From positions 97,887 to 135,957 of the forward strand of contig KN832567.1 of the NCBI GenBank assembly GCA_000827205.1: 38,071 nucleotides of DNA. The letters are read 5' to 3'. The notes beneath the pieces are model-generated. The model searched no databases and was not told the origin of the DNA. It was given only the letters and a program-made list of their open reading frames with translations. This stretch comes from Plicaturopsis crispa FD-325 SS-3. Lineage: Eukaryota > Basidiomycota > Agaricomycetes > Amylocorticiales > Amylocorticiaceae. Below, in pieces: positions 10,101 through 19,969 of this stretch. The stretch's first letter is position 1. Every line of letters starts with the position of its first letter. The position numbers and the translations under genes were made by a program.

Positions 10101-13100
10101 TTGAAGCTTCTGCCTCCACTGAGGCTTTATCGCCTCAAGGTATTGGAGGTAGTCTACGTGAGCATCGGGAATTGGTGTCGTAGATACAGGATCCTCAGCC
10201 GTGGGCGAATCCGCTCTGGGAGCGGCTTTGCGCTTGACCACGGCTATGCGCGGACGACCGCTGGTCGATGCGCCCTGAACGGAGTCCTCGATGTCGACAT
10301 CCATGGAGTCCGAAGCGGGGCGATGCTCTGCGGTCACCTTCGTGAAGAAATCCGTCACTTTATTCTGCTTGAACTTATCGACCGCGCCAGCCACCCGCCG
10401 ATGAAGCCAGTCCGGATGCCTAATCCGAGGAACGGGGTTGGACACTTTCTGCATCGCAGCAGGAATCGTTATCAGTTTCTGGATCACCGAGCCCAGGCGC
10501 TCGATGTAATACCCCCAGTCAAGAATGGAGCGCAGCTGGAAGTCCACGAGGCTGCTGTCCTTGAGCCATTTGCGGAGGTACAGCCGCTTCACGCTCTCTT
10601 CGGCGGAGAATATAGCGACGGGGACTGCGCGCTCCGTCACAGGCGCGCCCATAGGTTTCGCAGAGATGATGAATTTACACGCGAGGCCCTTGTCCTTGAC
10701 CATCTGGTCGCCGAGGAATTCGGCAAGGCGCTTCGCGGTGCTGATACTTGTGGATTTCTGGCCCCCGTACTCCGCGAGCGTCTTGGACATGCTGCGGTTC
10801 TCGGCGATGAGCTCGACGAGCTCGTCGTCCCCGAGTGTATCGGCCTTGCTGAATAGCACGTCCAGCCATTGGTCTGCGACCTGGGCGACGGCGGCGTAGC
10901 ACTCCTCCGTGGTCGAGCCGAGTAGGAACTTTTCGAAAATCTGAGACTGGAAGATCTTGATGAGCTGGAGCTCGCCGCGCCGTTTGACTTCGAACCCCTT
11001 CAGCTCCGCCAGCGATCCATCGTCATTGAAAACAGCGTAACGCTTCTTCAACAATTTATCCTCCTCCTTGGACGACGGGAGGATCATAGCCCTGTACGGC
11101 CCGTCGAGCTCGAAGAAGATGGAGTTCTCGCTGTGGACTTTGTACTCCCCAGTGTCGGGGTCGAGGTCGTGGTACTGGTGATTCGTGAACTGCGCGTGCA
11201 CGAGGTGGTTGAGCATCGTGCACGGGTACGAGAACGCGATCGATTTCCCATTATCCAGCTCAAACTTGAAATTCTCCGGGAACACCCCCGGCAGCATGCA
11301 CCATATCCCGTCCGTGTCCAGCTCCAGCGGCCTCCCAATCTGCTCGACGAGCGCGCGCGCCATCTGGATGATCGTCGCGCCCGTGAGGCACGTAATCCCC
11401 GCCATCTCCATCGAGTGCCACCTCGCGCCCTTGCGCATGACGTACCCATAGAACGAGTTCAAGATGACCTTGTGCGCGAGCTGGAGCGAGTCGTACAGCA
11501 CTATCATCTTCCTTGCCTCGTCGACCTCCGCGACGGACCTTCCCTCCCCAACGACCTTATCGAGCGTCTTCTTCCACGTCTTGTGCAGGCCCTTGTACTC
11601 GTACCGCCGGTCGCGGAAGCGCCGCACGGTGTCCACGTAGAACGGGTTCTCCCGCTGGCACACGATCGCCTCCCGGTTCTCGATCTTCGTGTCCTTCGTC
11701 TTCTTGTACACCTTGCGCGAATAGTCCCCCAGCCTTTTATGCAGCAGCGCCGTCTGCTCCGCCTCGCTCAGGTCGGGGAACCGCCGCGCCGGGCCATTAG
11801 GCTTCTTGGGCGGGAAGGATTCTTGGTTGAGCGCGTGCTTGATCATGTTGAACTCGTCGCGGTGCGCGGGGAAGAACTCGCCGCGCCACGCCCAGTCGAG
11901 TCGCCGGTCGCACGTCTTCCCGGGCCGGTTGTAGTCGCACACGGCGCAGACGGACTCGGAGACCATGGAGTCTGGCTGCAGGCGGTTGGAGAGCATGATG
12001 TTGGGGTACATGGCCGCGACGTCGAGGTGGTAGATGAGCGGCGGGTCGGTGCGCTTGGGGGCGCCGCGCATGAGCTCGAGGGCGGACTGGATGGAGGCTT
12101 TGACGGAGTCGTAGTTCGTGACGCTGGTGATGGAGGTGTTGGACTCGTCGACGATGCAGAACATGAGGGCAGCGTCGAGGTCGTCGATGAGCTGCACGCA
12201 AATTATGTTCAACATTACATTAGTCGGCGAGCGTAGATAAAAAGTTACCTGCTGCACAGCGGACGGTTCAATCTTAAAATCAATCGGGATGTCGCTACGA
12301 AAAACACCAGCCTCAAGGGCCTCGACGTGGCCACCAACATACGTCTCCGATGCTAGCAAGTGCCCGTCATACATATTCCCGTGCGCCTCTTCGTGCCGAT
12401 TCGGCATAATGATCTCCCCTCGGTATGCTTCAACCTACACAGCGCTCGAGGTGAGTCCGGGCTTGAATAGGGCGAGGTGAACCATACCATGAGGAGTGTC
12501 TCGCACAGCGTGCCCGTACCCTTGCGGAGCACCTCGTCGGGGCAGAGCGGAATGATGTTGCACAGCGAGAAAATGAACGGGTGCACGTATTTCATGTACA
12601 GGTAGTACGTCGCCACCGCGTCCGAGACGGAGTACTGCGCCAGCACTTGCGGCTGCTCCATCGCATACCTATCCATCACCACCATCAGCTCCCCTTCAAA
12701 CTCCAATACACAACGCGCTTTCACTCACGGCGTCATCAACTCAGGATCCAGCTCGATCGGATTATACCCCAATTTCGACGTAGTGACCGCCTTGAGGCCC
12801 TGGCTGCCTTGCGGGAGGTACGAGTCGCGCTTGACCCAGCGGAAGGCGTCCATGTGCACGCAGGTGCGGCTCTTGTACTCGTCCTCCGCGTCCTTCGCGA
12901 ACCCCGTCTCGAGGAACATGTCGATCCCGTTCGCCTTTGCGCGCGCGTCCAGGAACGGGAAGTCGAAAAAGTCCCCGTTGAAGGTCGCGATCACCGTAGG
13001 CTTCACTTCTTGTATGTGCTCGAAGAATCGCCGTATCGTAGCCGCCTATCCACCCTTCTTATTAGCCCGTCTCCAGAAACACACACACGAGGGAAGAGGA

Positions 13101-14477
13101 AGAGGAGGGGGAAGAGGGAAGAGGAGGAGGGGGGAAGGGACGCACCTCGTCGGGTTCATTAAACACCACAAACGGCCCCTCGTACCCCTCCTTCGGCGTA
13201 TACTCGAAATCCTCAATATCCTCGCCCACGATCTCGCGGTTCGTGATCAGGTACCCCTGCCCGTCCACCATGTACGAGACCATCATCACCTGGTCCACCG
13301 CCTGGTCCGGGAACTTCAGCGCCGCCTTCGTCGTCTCGATGTCGTACGCCAGCACCACCGGGTCCGCGCGCTTCACGCGGTCCGGGAGCGGGAGGAAGGA
13401 CGGCGCGCCGGAGGTGAATGTGATGCGGTACCAGAGCCCGACGCGTAGGGCGTTGTCGATGGCGACGCGGAGGTAGTAGGGCACGTCGTATTCGCGCACG
13501 TCGATGATGCTTTCTTGCGGGTCCTGTCCCCTCCCTCCCTTGCCCGTGCTGCCCCACTCCTCCTCCTCCAGCGCAACGTTGATATTAGCCGACGCAGAAG
13601 CGCTGACGACCTCGGCATACGCGTCCACCGCATCGCGCTTCGCGCCATTCGCCAGCGCGAGCGGGACGATCTCGCGGCGCACGGCAAGCAGGTCCGAGAC
13701 GTTGCGGAAGGAGAGCTGGAGGTACAGCCGGCGGTGGCCCATGAGGTGGTTCGGGAGCTTGAGATCCTCCTTGCGCTCGCGCGTGATGCGGCAGATGAGG
13801 CCCTCGTATTTTTTGAGGAGATATTCTTCTACGGTGGTCTCCATGCCGTTCTGCAGTGTATATATCAGCAGGAGTACGATGGGAAGGGGGAGGGAGGGAG
13901 GGGAGAGGGGAAGGGGGAGAAGGGGGAGAAGGGCAAGGGACGTACTTTGCAAGCGATGTAGAAATACGGCTCGTACTGGAACGTGCACTTGAACATCCCG
14001 CCGTCGTCCTGGATGAAGTAAAAGTCCACAGCGGCCTTCCCGCTCGGCCAGTCCGCGTCCTTCATCACCGTCTTTATGCGTCATCAGTCACCACACGCCA
14101 TTCAACCACACGCCCACACATTATTAAACCACACCATCCCACCTCGTTAGCAGCTAAACCACACGCGATGAGGAAGAGATACGCACGGGATGCATGTTAA
14201 CCAACCACCCGTCCCTTTGCGCGCCCTCCTGCACCCGCGCAAAGCCCAGCTTCTCGTCGATCTCGTCGTTCAGCCGCACTTGTTCGAAGCGCTCTGCGAG
14301 CTGCGTGCCGTCGTCTTCGCGCTTCGGTCCCGCATCCCCGTTATTATGGGAGTTGGTACCACGACCGCGTCCTCGTCCGCGGAAGGACGAGCCGCGGTAG
14401 CCACCTGAGCGAAACGAACCGCGCCCGCCGCCGCCGCGCGACGTGAGACCGAATGTGCCGCGTCCCCCGCGCGCCAT
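7178..14477 (-). CDS. POL2: DNA polymerase epsilon catalytic subunit
   Basis: Leading-strand replicative polymerase, nuclear, catalytic subunit of the four-subunit Pol epsilon. Nine exons (minus strand): 14477-14187, 14071-13946, 13850-13146, 13045-12729, 12668-12488, 12434-12249, 12191-9711, 9660-7264, 7210-7178, giving 2238 residues (human 2286, yeast 2222). Visible: exonuclease motifs YDIETTK (D309/E311), [11 protein letters not shown] and [14 protein letters not shown]; polymerase motif [11 protein letters not shown] (D659), [14 protein letters not shown], and motif C ELDTDGIW (D894/D896); CysX cysteines [13 protein letters not shown] plus a later C for an Fe-S cluster; a PIP-box-like QNKVTDFF near residue 1209; the inactive C-terminal half; and two C-terminal Cys motifs (CHNC...CANC and CAKC...CQC). 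All catalytic residues are intact. An RGG-rich N-terminus is unusual. The 220-bp gap to the FAS1 gene should carry its promoter. Confidence 0.97.
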
Positions 14478-14697
14478 GAGCTTTTCGAGATGTTTTAATG
14501 AGGCTGGGTGAGGACGTGAATGGGCTGGCGTATGTGAGTGCCCGTACTCAAGTAAGTAAGGTAGCAGGAGTTCGAGCTGGAAATAACGCGTATTGACCGG
14601 GCCTAAACACATTACGTAAGATCTAACTCTCCTGCCGCTTGCTCGCCCTCTCCCTCACTCCAAATCCTCGAGCTACAGTGTACCCAATACCCAATGC

Positions 14698-16339
14698 CTA
14701 AAGCTCCTCTTCAAGTCGTTTCGAGCTCGACGTAGACACCTCCACCAGCGCTCTATCAATCGCCTTCAAAAATCCCTGAGTATCTCGGTGTGGTCGGGAT
14801 GAATGAGTGGAGGAGGAGCTCACCTGGACGATCCCACCGTCCGTCAACACGTCGCGCGCTGTCACCTTGGCCTCCACACTCCCTGCTACCACAATGCCCG
14901 TCTGCGACCCACCCACGACCGCCGTCTGCGACCCATCCGCGACGCCCGTCTGCGACCCATCGACGCCCGCCGTCTGCGAAATCTTGACCGATCCCCCAGC
15001 AGCCGACGTGTAGTTCTGGCCCGCCGCGGGAAGGACGACGCGCGCCCCCGAGATGACGTGTGCGTCCATGAAGGCCAGGAGGGCGGAGTCGGACAACGAC
15101 AACGCTTCGCTCAGAGCATCTTGCGGAGGCAGCAGGAGGGTATAGTCTGTGCGCGGTAGGAGGTGAGTTTATGTTCGCTTGAAGGCATGGGGACAAGGGG
15201 ACTGACTGTATTGCGTCTCCAAGCCCGCGATGGAGGGTAGCCGGGAGGATATCGCGCTCCACGCTGTCACGTTCAGCGCGGCTATGGTCGCTGATAGATT
15301 TCTGGGCAGGGTCTTCCGCGCGGGCCGGTAAGTTCTCAGTCAACTATGCGTTAATGTGGTATGTGGGGAGGAACTCACGGGCCAGTAGTCGACGACTTGG
15401 ATGTAGATCGTGTCCGTGAGGGGCGTGTCGGGGATGATGATGTTGCCCGAACCGTCTGCTCGCTCGCCCACGTCGCGTTAGCATTGCCAATATGTATGAG
15501 CGGCCAAAGGGGAGCGGGCGTACAGGGCGTGCTGTAGACTGTGCCGTTGTATACATCCGTGGTGTCTCCATCGTCTCCGTCAGTGGTGTCCCCATCTCCA
15601 TCGCCATCGCCGCCATCGTCGTCGTTGTCTCGCCTGGTGTTACTGGCGGTGCTGGTGCTGTTATCCGCCGCCTCCTGGTCCTCATCGAAACGCAGGCCTA
15701 TTGAAAGCGGCCAGTCCCCCAGGGCCGAGGTCTTCACCGAATCGAGCACCGTCGTCGTGTTGGACAGGAGGTCTGTCGTGTATATCCCCTGGAAAACTGT
15801 CCAGGCATTCTAACGTCAGTATCTTTGCTTTCTCCCTCAGAAAGGCGGACTCGGAGGGACAAGCTGGCTCGAATGTACAAGCACCCTCCAAAGTGCAAGC
15901 GAGCTCGAAAGGACGGACTCACAGAAATACGGAAACACATCCTCCCACACTTGCACCCACTCCGCCGTGCTGATCGACGCCGGGTCGGATATGTTCCCGC
16001 CCCGCGACGTCACGAAGTCGTTGAACGCGGCGTTGCTCGGCACCACGATCGTGAGCTCCTTTGAATTCGGGTTTTTGAGGATGGGCAGGACGGTGTCGGC
16101 GGCGAGCTGGATCCAGGCGCCGAATGCGGTGGTGGTGAAGGGGTCGGTGGCGGAGAGGAGGGAGATGACGGCGCTTGAGTGTTCGAAGGAGATCAGTGAG
16201 TGGGGACGTGTGATGCAAAAGGGAGAGAGGAGGGGAGGAGGGGACGCTACCTCTCGGATCGCTTGTACACTGGGGCCCTTCGGCCTGCGACCGCGACTGC
16301 AAGAAACAGCAGGGAAAGGGAGCGCGAGGGGAAAAACAT
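14698..16339 (-). CDS. Secreted fasciclin (FAS1) domain protein
   Basis: Probably an extracellular or cell-surface adhesion-type protein. Exons (minus strand): 16339-16251, 16173-15923, 15796-15524, 15455-15379, 15312-15207, 15146-14824, 14775-14698, giving 398 residues, all in phase. Residues 1-19 look like a signal peptide (MFFPSRSLSLLFLAVAVAG). FAS1-like text appears twice: SAVISLLSATDPFTTTAFG, LTIVVPSNAAFNDF and QGIYTTDLLSN, then LSATIAALNVTAWSAI, LLLPPQDALSEALS and LLAFMDAHVI. An acidic, Asp/Gly/Thr-rich linker lies near residue 165. A four-fold 8-residue repeat (SQTxxxxx) lies in the second domain. No C-terminal GPI signal is obvious. The last intron (48 nt, 14823-14776) may be retained, since it is open in frame. 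The gene is divergent from the ferric reductase and probably co-regulated with it. Confidence 0.82.
14885..14985 (-). repeat. 24-bp coding minisatellite in FAS1 gene
   Basis: About four 24-bp units on the plus strand share GTCTGCGACCC and encode SQT-A/G-V/I-x-x-G repeats (8 residues each) in frame on the minus strand. The unit length keeps the frame. Confidence 0.85.
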
Positions 16340-16495
16340 GGTGGGTCAGAGAAGGCGACCCATTCCCGGCGAGCGACGAGGCATTTGAGAGATCGACTCT
16401 CGTAAGGTGAGTTTGATTCACGCCAAGTTGGCTTTGGGTTCACGGGTGCACGGGAAGGGGACACGGCGGCCAGGAGCAGCAGCGAGCCAATGGGA

Positions 16496-16504
16496 ATCTG
16501 ATAA
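16496..16504 (+). promoter_or_regulatory. Sre/Urbs1-type iron GATA site, perfect match
   Basis: ATCTGATAA matches the ATCWGATAA consensus of fungal iron-responsive GATA repressors. It sits 4 bp after the CCAAT box. Confidence 0.65.
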
Positions 16505-16516
16505 GATTTTTTCATT

Positions 16517-16525
16517 ATCGGATAA
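16517..16525 (+). promoter_or_regulatory. Second GATA site, one mismatch
   Basis: ATCGGATAA differs from ATCWGATAA at the W position. It lies 12 bp after the perfect site, a spacing that puts both on about the same face after two helical turns. Confidence 0.5.
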
Positions 16526-16703
16526 GATCGGATCTATTTGATCGCCCTTGGCTCGGCGCGCGTCCTCTTTCGCGATTTTGCCGCTGCTCTTTGGGATTTT
16601 GCCGCTTCTCCTGCCTGGACTCACATGCTGCCCATGCGAAGGTATAAGAACGGCCGGATTTGAGCAGGGGGGTGTTGCGTGCTCGCTTTCGTGGTCGTCC
16701 GTT

Positions 16704-19700
16704 ATGTATCCGTATACTGTGGAAGAGGCTATCGCGCTGCCGTATTTTCTGACGGACGAGTTGTATGAGTATGCGGTGCGTCGATTCGCGGTTTCACCGT
16801 TCGTAGCGAGCTGACGGGCAGAGCAGGATATCTATGGCCCGTATATGCGTACGCTGTACATCCAGAGCTGTGAGCCAAAAAAACTTATTGCCACAAACCC
16901 CACGGATTAAACTGACATCGCGTCTAGATGTGGCCTTCAACTACAACTCGTACTACGTCGCCATGGTCTTCAAGTAAGCCTTTCCCCCACTCCCCTCTTT
17001 TTGGTTGGATTTATCGGCCGACACGGGCTCGTGCGCAGCTACGCCCTCTGGGGCGCCGTAGCCCTCATCCTCATCCTCGGCGCCATCCACCACCACCTCC
17101 TCCCCCGCCTCACCTCCTCCCCACGGCCCAACTCCCCCCGTCATAACTCCCCCACCATCACCTCCCGCGTCAACACGTTCCTCACAAAACACCTCTTCCT
17201 CGCCGGCACCTTCGGCGGCCATAACCCCTCCGCGCTCGAGCCGGTGTACCTCCTCGGGCGGAGGGTGAGGATGGCGCGATGGTTTACGCTGCAGGTGCCT
17301 ACGCGCGTGCATAGTCTCCTGATCGGGGTGTACGTCGCGCTTAATGTGGTGGTGGTGCTGTGTCCGTATATGACGCTCGTGCCTAATGCTTTGTGCGTCC
17401 CTCCCCCCCTCCTCCCTCCTTCGTTTTTATCGCGACGGTGTACTCATTCGTCCTGATATTCGTGAAGCTACACGGACCTCGGCTACCAATTCGACCAATA
17501 CACGCGCGCCCTCGCCGACCGCACCGGCATCCTCTCCTTCGGCTCCACCCCGCTCGTCATCCTCCTCTCCGCGCGCAATGGGCCGATCTCGTGGGCGACG
17601 GGCGCGAGCTACGCGACGCTGCAGGTGTACCACCGCTGGGTGGCGCGGATGACGTTTTTGACGGCGCTGTTGCATACGGTGGGGTATGTCGTGGATACTG
17701 CTATTGTACGTGTTGCCTCCTCGAACTCCTACTGTGTGTACTGGTAGGGCTAATGGGGGTTTTGAATGGTGGGTGTTGGGTGGACGGTAGATCAGCCCGG
17801 AGAACTTCTACGTGAACTTTGAGGACGCGTATTGGAATTGGGGGTGGGTGGTGAGTCTGCGTCTATCCATTAAATCTTGTACCGCGCACTCACTCACTCG
17901 AATGTCGGAACGGTGCAGGCGATAGTGGGCGGCGTCATACTGGTAGCGTGTTCCATGCGCCGCATGCGCGAGCTCGCTTATGAGGTTCGTCCGTCCCCCA
18001 TCCCACTCTTCCTCATCCCATCCCCTCATCCCCCACCCACGATCTCCCTCCTGTGCCGTCACTCACGATCTCCCTCCCGCGCCGTCACTCACAATTTCTC
18101 CCGCGCCGTCACTCACAATCTCTCCCGCCCCCACTCCCCTCCCACCCCCACTAACCCCGTTCCCCACCAGGTCTTCCTCTTCGGCCACATCCTCGGCATC
18201 CTCCTCTGGGTCATCGGCTGCTACTACCACGTCTACCTCCTCGCCGTCACCGACCCCGCCTCCTTCAACATCTTCCTCGGGTTCATCTACGCCGCTATCG
18301 CCTTTTGGGCGTTTGACCGCCTTGTAAGGGGGCTTTCTTTCCTCTGGAGTAACGCCCCCCGGTTCTCTCGAAAAGGCGAGGGCCAACGCGGGAAGATGGT
18401 GTTTTCGAGCGCGGAGGTACGTCCCGCGCTTTAATTGAGATTTGGTGTTTAATGATTCGTCGTAGGGCACGATAACAGCAGCAGGCGCGTACGTCCGCCT
18501 CCGCCTCACCCCCTCGCGCGCGTCGGGGTGGCTGATGAAGGGTGGGATGATGGGTGGTGGGCCGGGGACGTATGTGTTCGTGAGCTCGCCGGGGCTGAGG
18601 TTTGTGGGGTCGCATCCGTTTACGGTTACGTGGCCGGCGGGGATGCCTCCACCGCCTACTGCGGGGATGCCTCCACCGCCTACTGCGGGGATGCCTCCGC
18701 CGCCTACTGCGGGGATGCCTCCGCCGCCTACTGCGGGGATGCCTCCACCGCCTACTGCGGGGATGCCTGCTCCTCCCGCGTCTGAGGTAGGATATATGGG
18801 GGGTGAAGCAGACACGCCGACGGAAGAAAAATCTACGTCCGCGGATGTATTGGAGTCGGACGGCAGCGACCCACACGCGTTCGAGCTGGTGCTAAAGCGC
18901 CAGCACGGCTTCACGCGGCACCTCTCCCAGGCCCTCCTCCACTCTACCCCTACCGCACAACTCGAGGCCGGCGTCAACACCAGCGTACCTATCCCGAAAT
19001 CGATAACGCTGCACGTAGAAGGCCCGTACGGGCACGCCACCTCCCTCGCGGGGTCCGCGTGCGTGCTGTTCGTCATCGGCGGCTCGGGGATCAGCGCGGC
19101 GATAGCGCAGCTGGCGGAGTTTGCGCGGTTAAGAACAAAAGGGGAGGGGGAGAGGGGGGAGAGGGGCGTGGAGAGGGTGGTGCTCGTTTGGGCGGTTAGG
19201 GATGTTGGTACGTGCCCGTGTTCATGTTTCTTTTGGTGTTGCTGAAGGGAATTCATGTGGTGTGTGGCGTGGTGGTGGGGGATAGGTACGTGCGAAGTGC
19301 TAGCGCCGTACCTGCAGAAGCTGGAGGCCTACTTCCGGGGTGCGGGGTCGCACTTCCTGAGCATCGAGGTTTATTATACCGGCCCCTCAACCCACACCCA
19401 CACCCAGTCGGATCCTTCAATCGAAGATAAAACAGGACCTATCCCCGACGCCCTCACCCCCGGCGCCCTCGACGCCGAAGTGAACGCCCTCGACGCAGAA
19501 GTGAACCCCCTCGACACCAAGTCCCTCCCCGACGCCCTCGACGCCGAAATCAAAACCACGCTCAAAGACACGGCGTTCTCCACCACCTCCGTGCACCGCG
19601 GCCGCCCCGTCGTCGCCCGGATCCTCGGGGACATGCTCGAACTAGAACGTAGCGGTGGGGGAGGGGGTGGGGGAGGGGTGGCGGTGGTCGCGTGCGGGCC

Positions 19701-19806
19701 GGCGGGATTGTGCGATTCGGCGCGGAATGCTGTTGTGGGGCGTTTGGGCGTGGGGGGTGTGGGCGCGGGCGAGCTGAGGTATGTAGAAGAGGCGTTTACT
19801 TGGTAG
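16704..19806 (+). CDS. Ferric/cupric reductase (FRE, NOX superfamily)
   Basis: Plasma-membrane metalloreductase that passes electrons from NADPH through FAD and two haems to extracellular Fe(III) or Cu(II). Exons 16704-16775, 16827-16869, 16928-16973, 17039-17392, 17468-17705, 17791-17850, 17919-17984, 18171-18416, 18466-19207, 19286-19806 give 795 residues. Several hydrophobic membrane segments lie in residues 45-350. Two pairs of haem histidines, each 14 residues apart, are visible: HRWVARMTFLTALLH and HILGILLWVIGCYYH. HPFT (residues 425-428) binds FAD. IGGSGISAA and the ending VVACGPAGLCDSARNAV are the NADPH-side motifs. A proline-rich 8-residue repeat interrupts the FAD domain right after HPFT. 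The acceptor of the last intron is uncertain (19,285 or a few codons later, same phase). There is no signal peptide. Expression is probably induced by iron lack through the shared promoter. Confidence 0.9.
18055..18130 (+). repeat. Tandem repeat inside ferric reductase intron
   Basis: Three 24-26 bp units beginning CCGTCACTCAC and ending TCTCCCGCGC-like lie in the 186-nt intron 17,985-18,170, which is about three times longer than its neighbours. Confidence 0.8.
18640..18777 (+). repeat. 24-bp coding minisatellite in ferric reductase
   Basis: Five nearly identical 24-bp units starting at 18,640, 18,664, 18,688, 18,712 and 18,736, with a degenerate sixth, encode GMPPPPTA in frame. Only third-position C/T/G changes separate some units, so expansion is recent. 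Confidence 0.95.
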
Positions 19807-19969
19807 GTTTGTGCGCGGGGTGTCGTGTGTTGTGTTGATGTGTGAATGGATTACGGGTTCACGGAGGGTGAGGATGTGGGGGTGAGGTGATGATTTATAC
19901 AATGTGGTTTTGGTTATAAACATACAAGTGCATAGTGACCAGTGACTGTCCGCGCCCGCGCCAGAATTC

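Larger units (their letters stand above)
16340..16703. promoter_or_regulatory. Divergent FAS1/ferric reductase promoter
   Basis: The 364 bp between two start codons in opposite directions. It holds a CCAAT box (16,487-16,491), two iron-type GATA sites immediately downstream, and a TATA-like TATAAG (16,643-16,648) about 56 bp before the reductase ATG. Known from ascomycete and basidiomycete iron control: Sre/Urbs1-type GATA factors and the CCAAT-binding complex with HapX act on reductase and siderophore genes. Action here is inferred. Confidence 0.75.

Noticed and set aside
11133-12236. Long plus-strand frame of 367 codons
   Set aside because: It lies antisense to conserved POL2 exon 7 and has an Arg/Val/His-rich composition typical of GC-rich shadow frames.
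18063-19256. Minus-strand frame of 397 codons across the ferric reductase
   Set aside because: Antisense to exons with clear reductase motifs, and it reads through introns; a shadow.
19286-19806. Last part of the ferric reductase as a separate gene
   Set aside because: It contains the CGP motif needed for NADPH binding and joins the preceding exon in phase through a normal intron.
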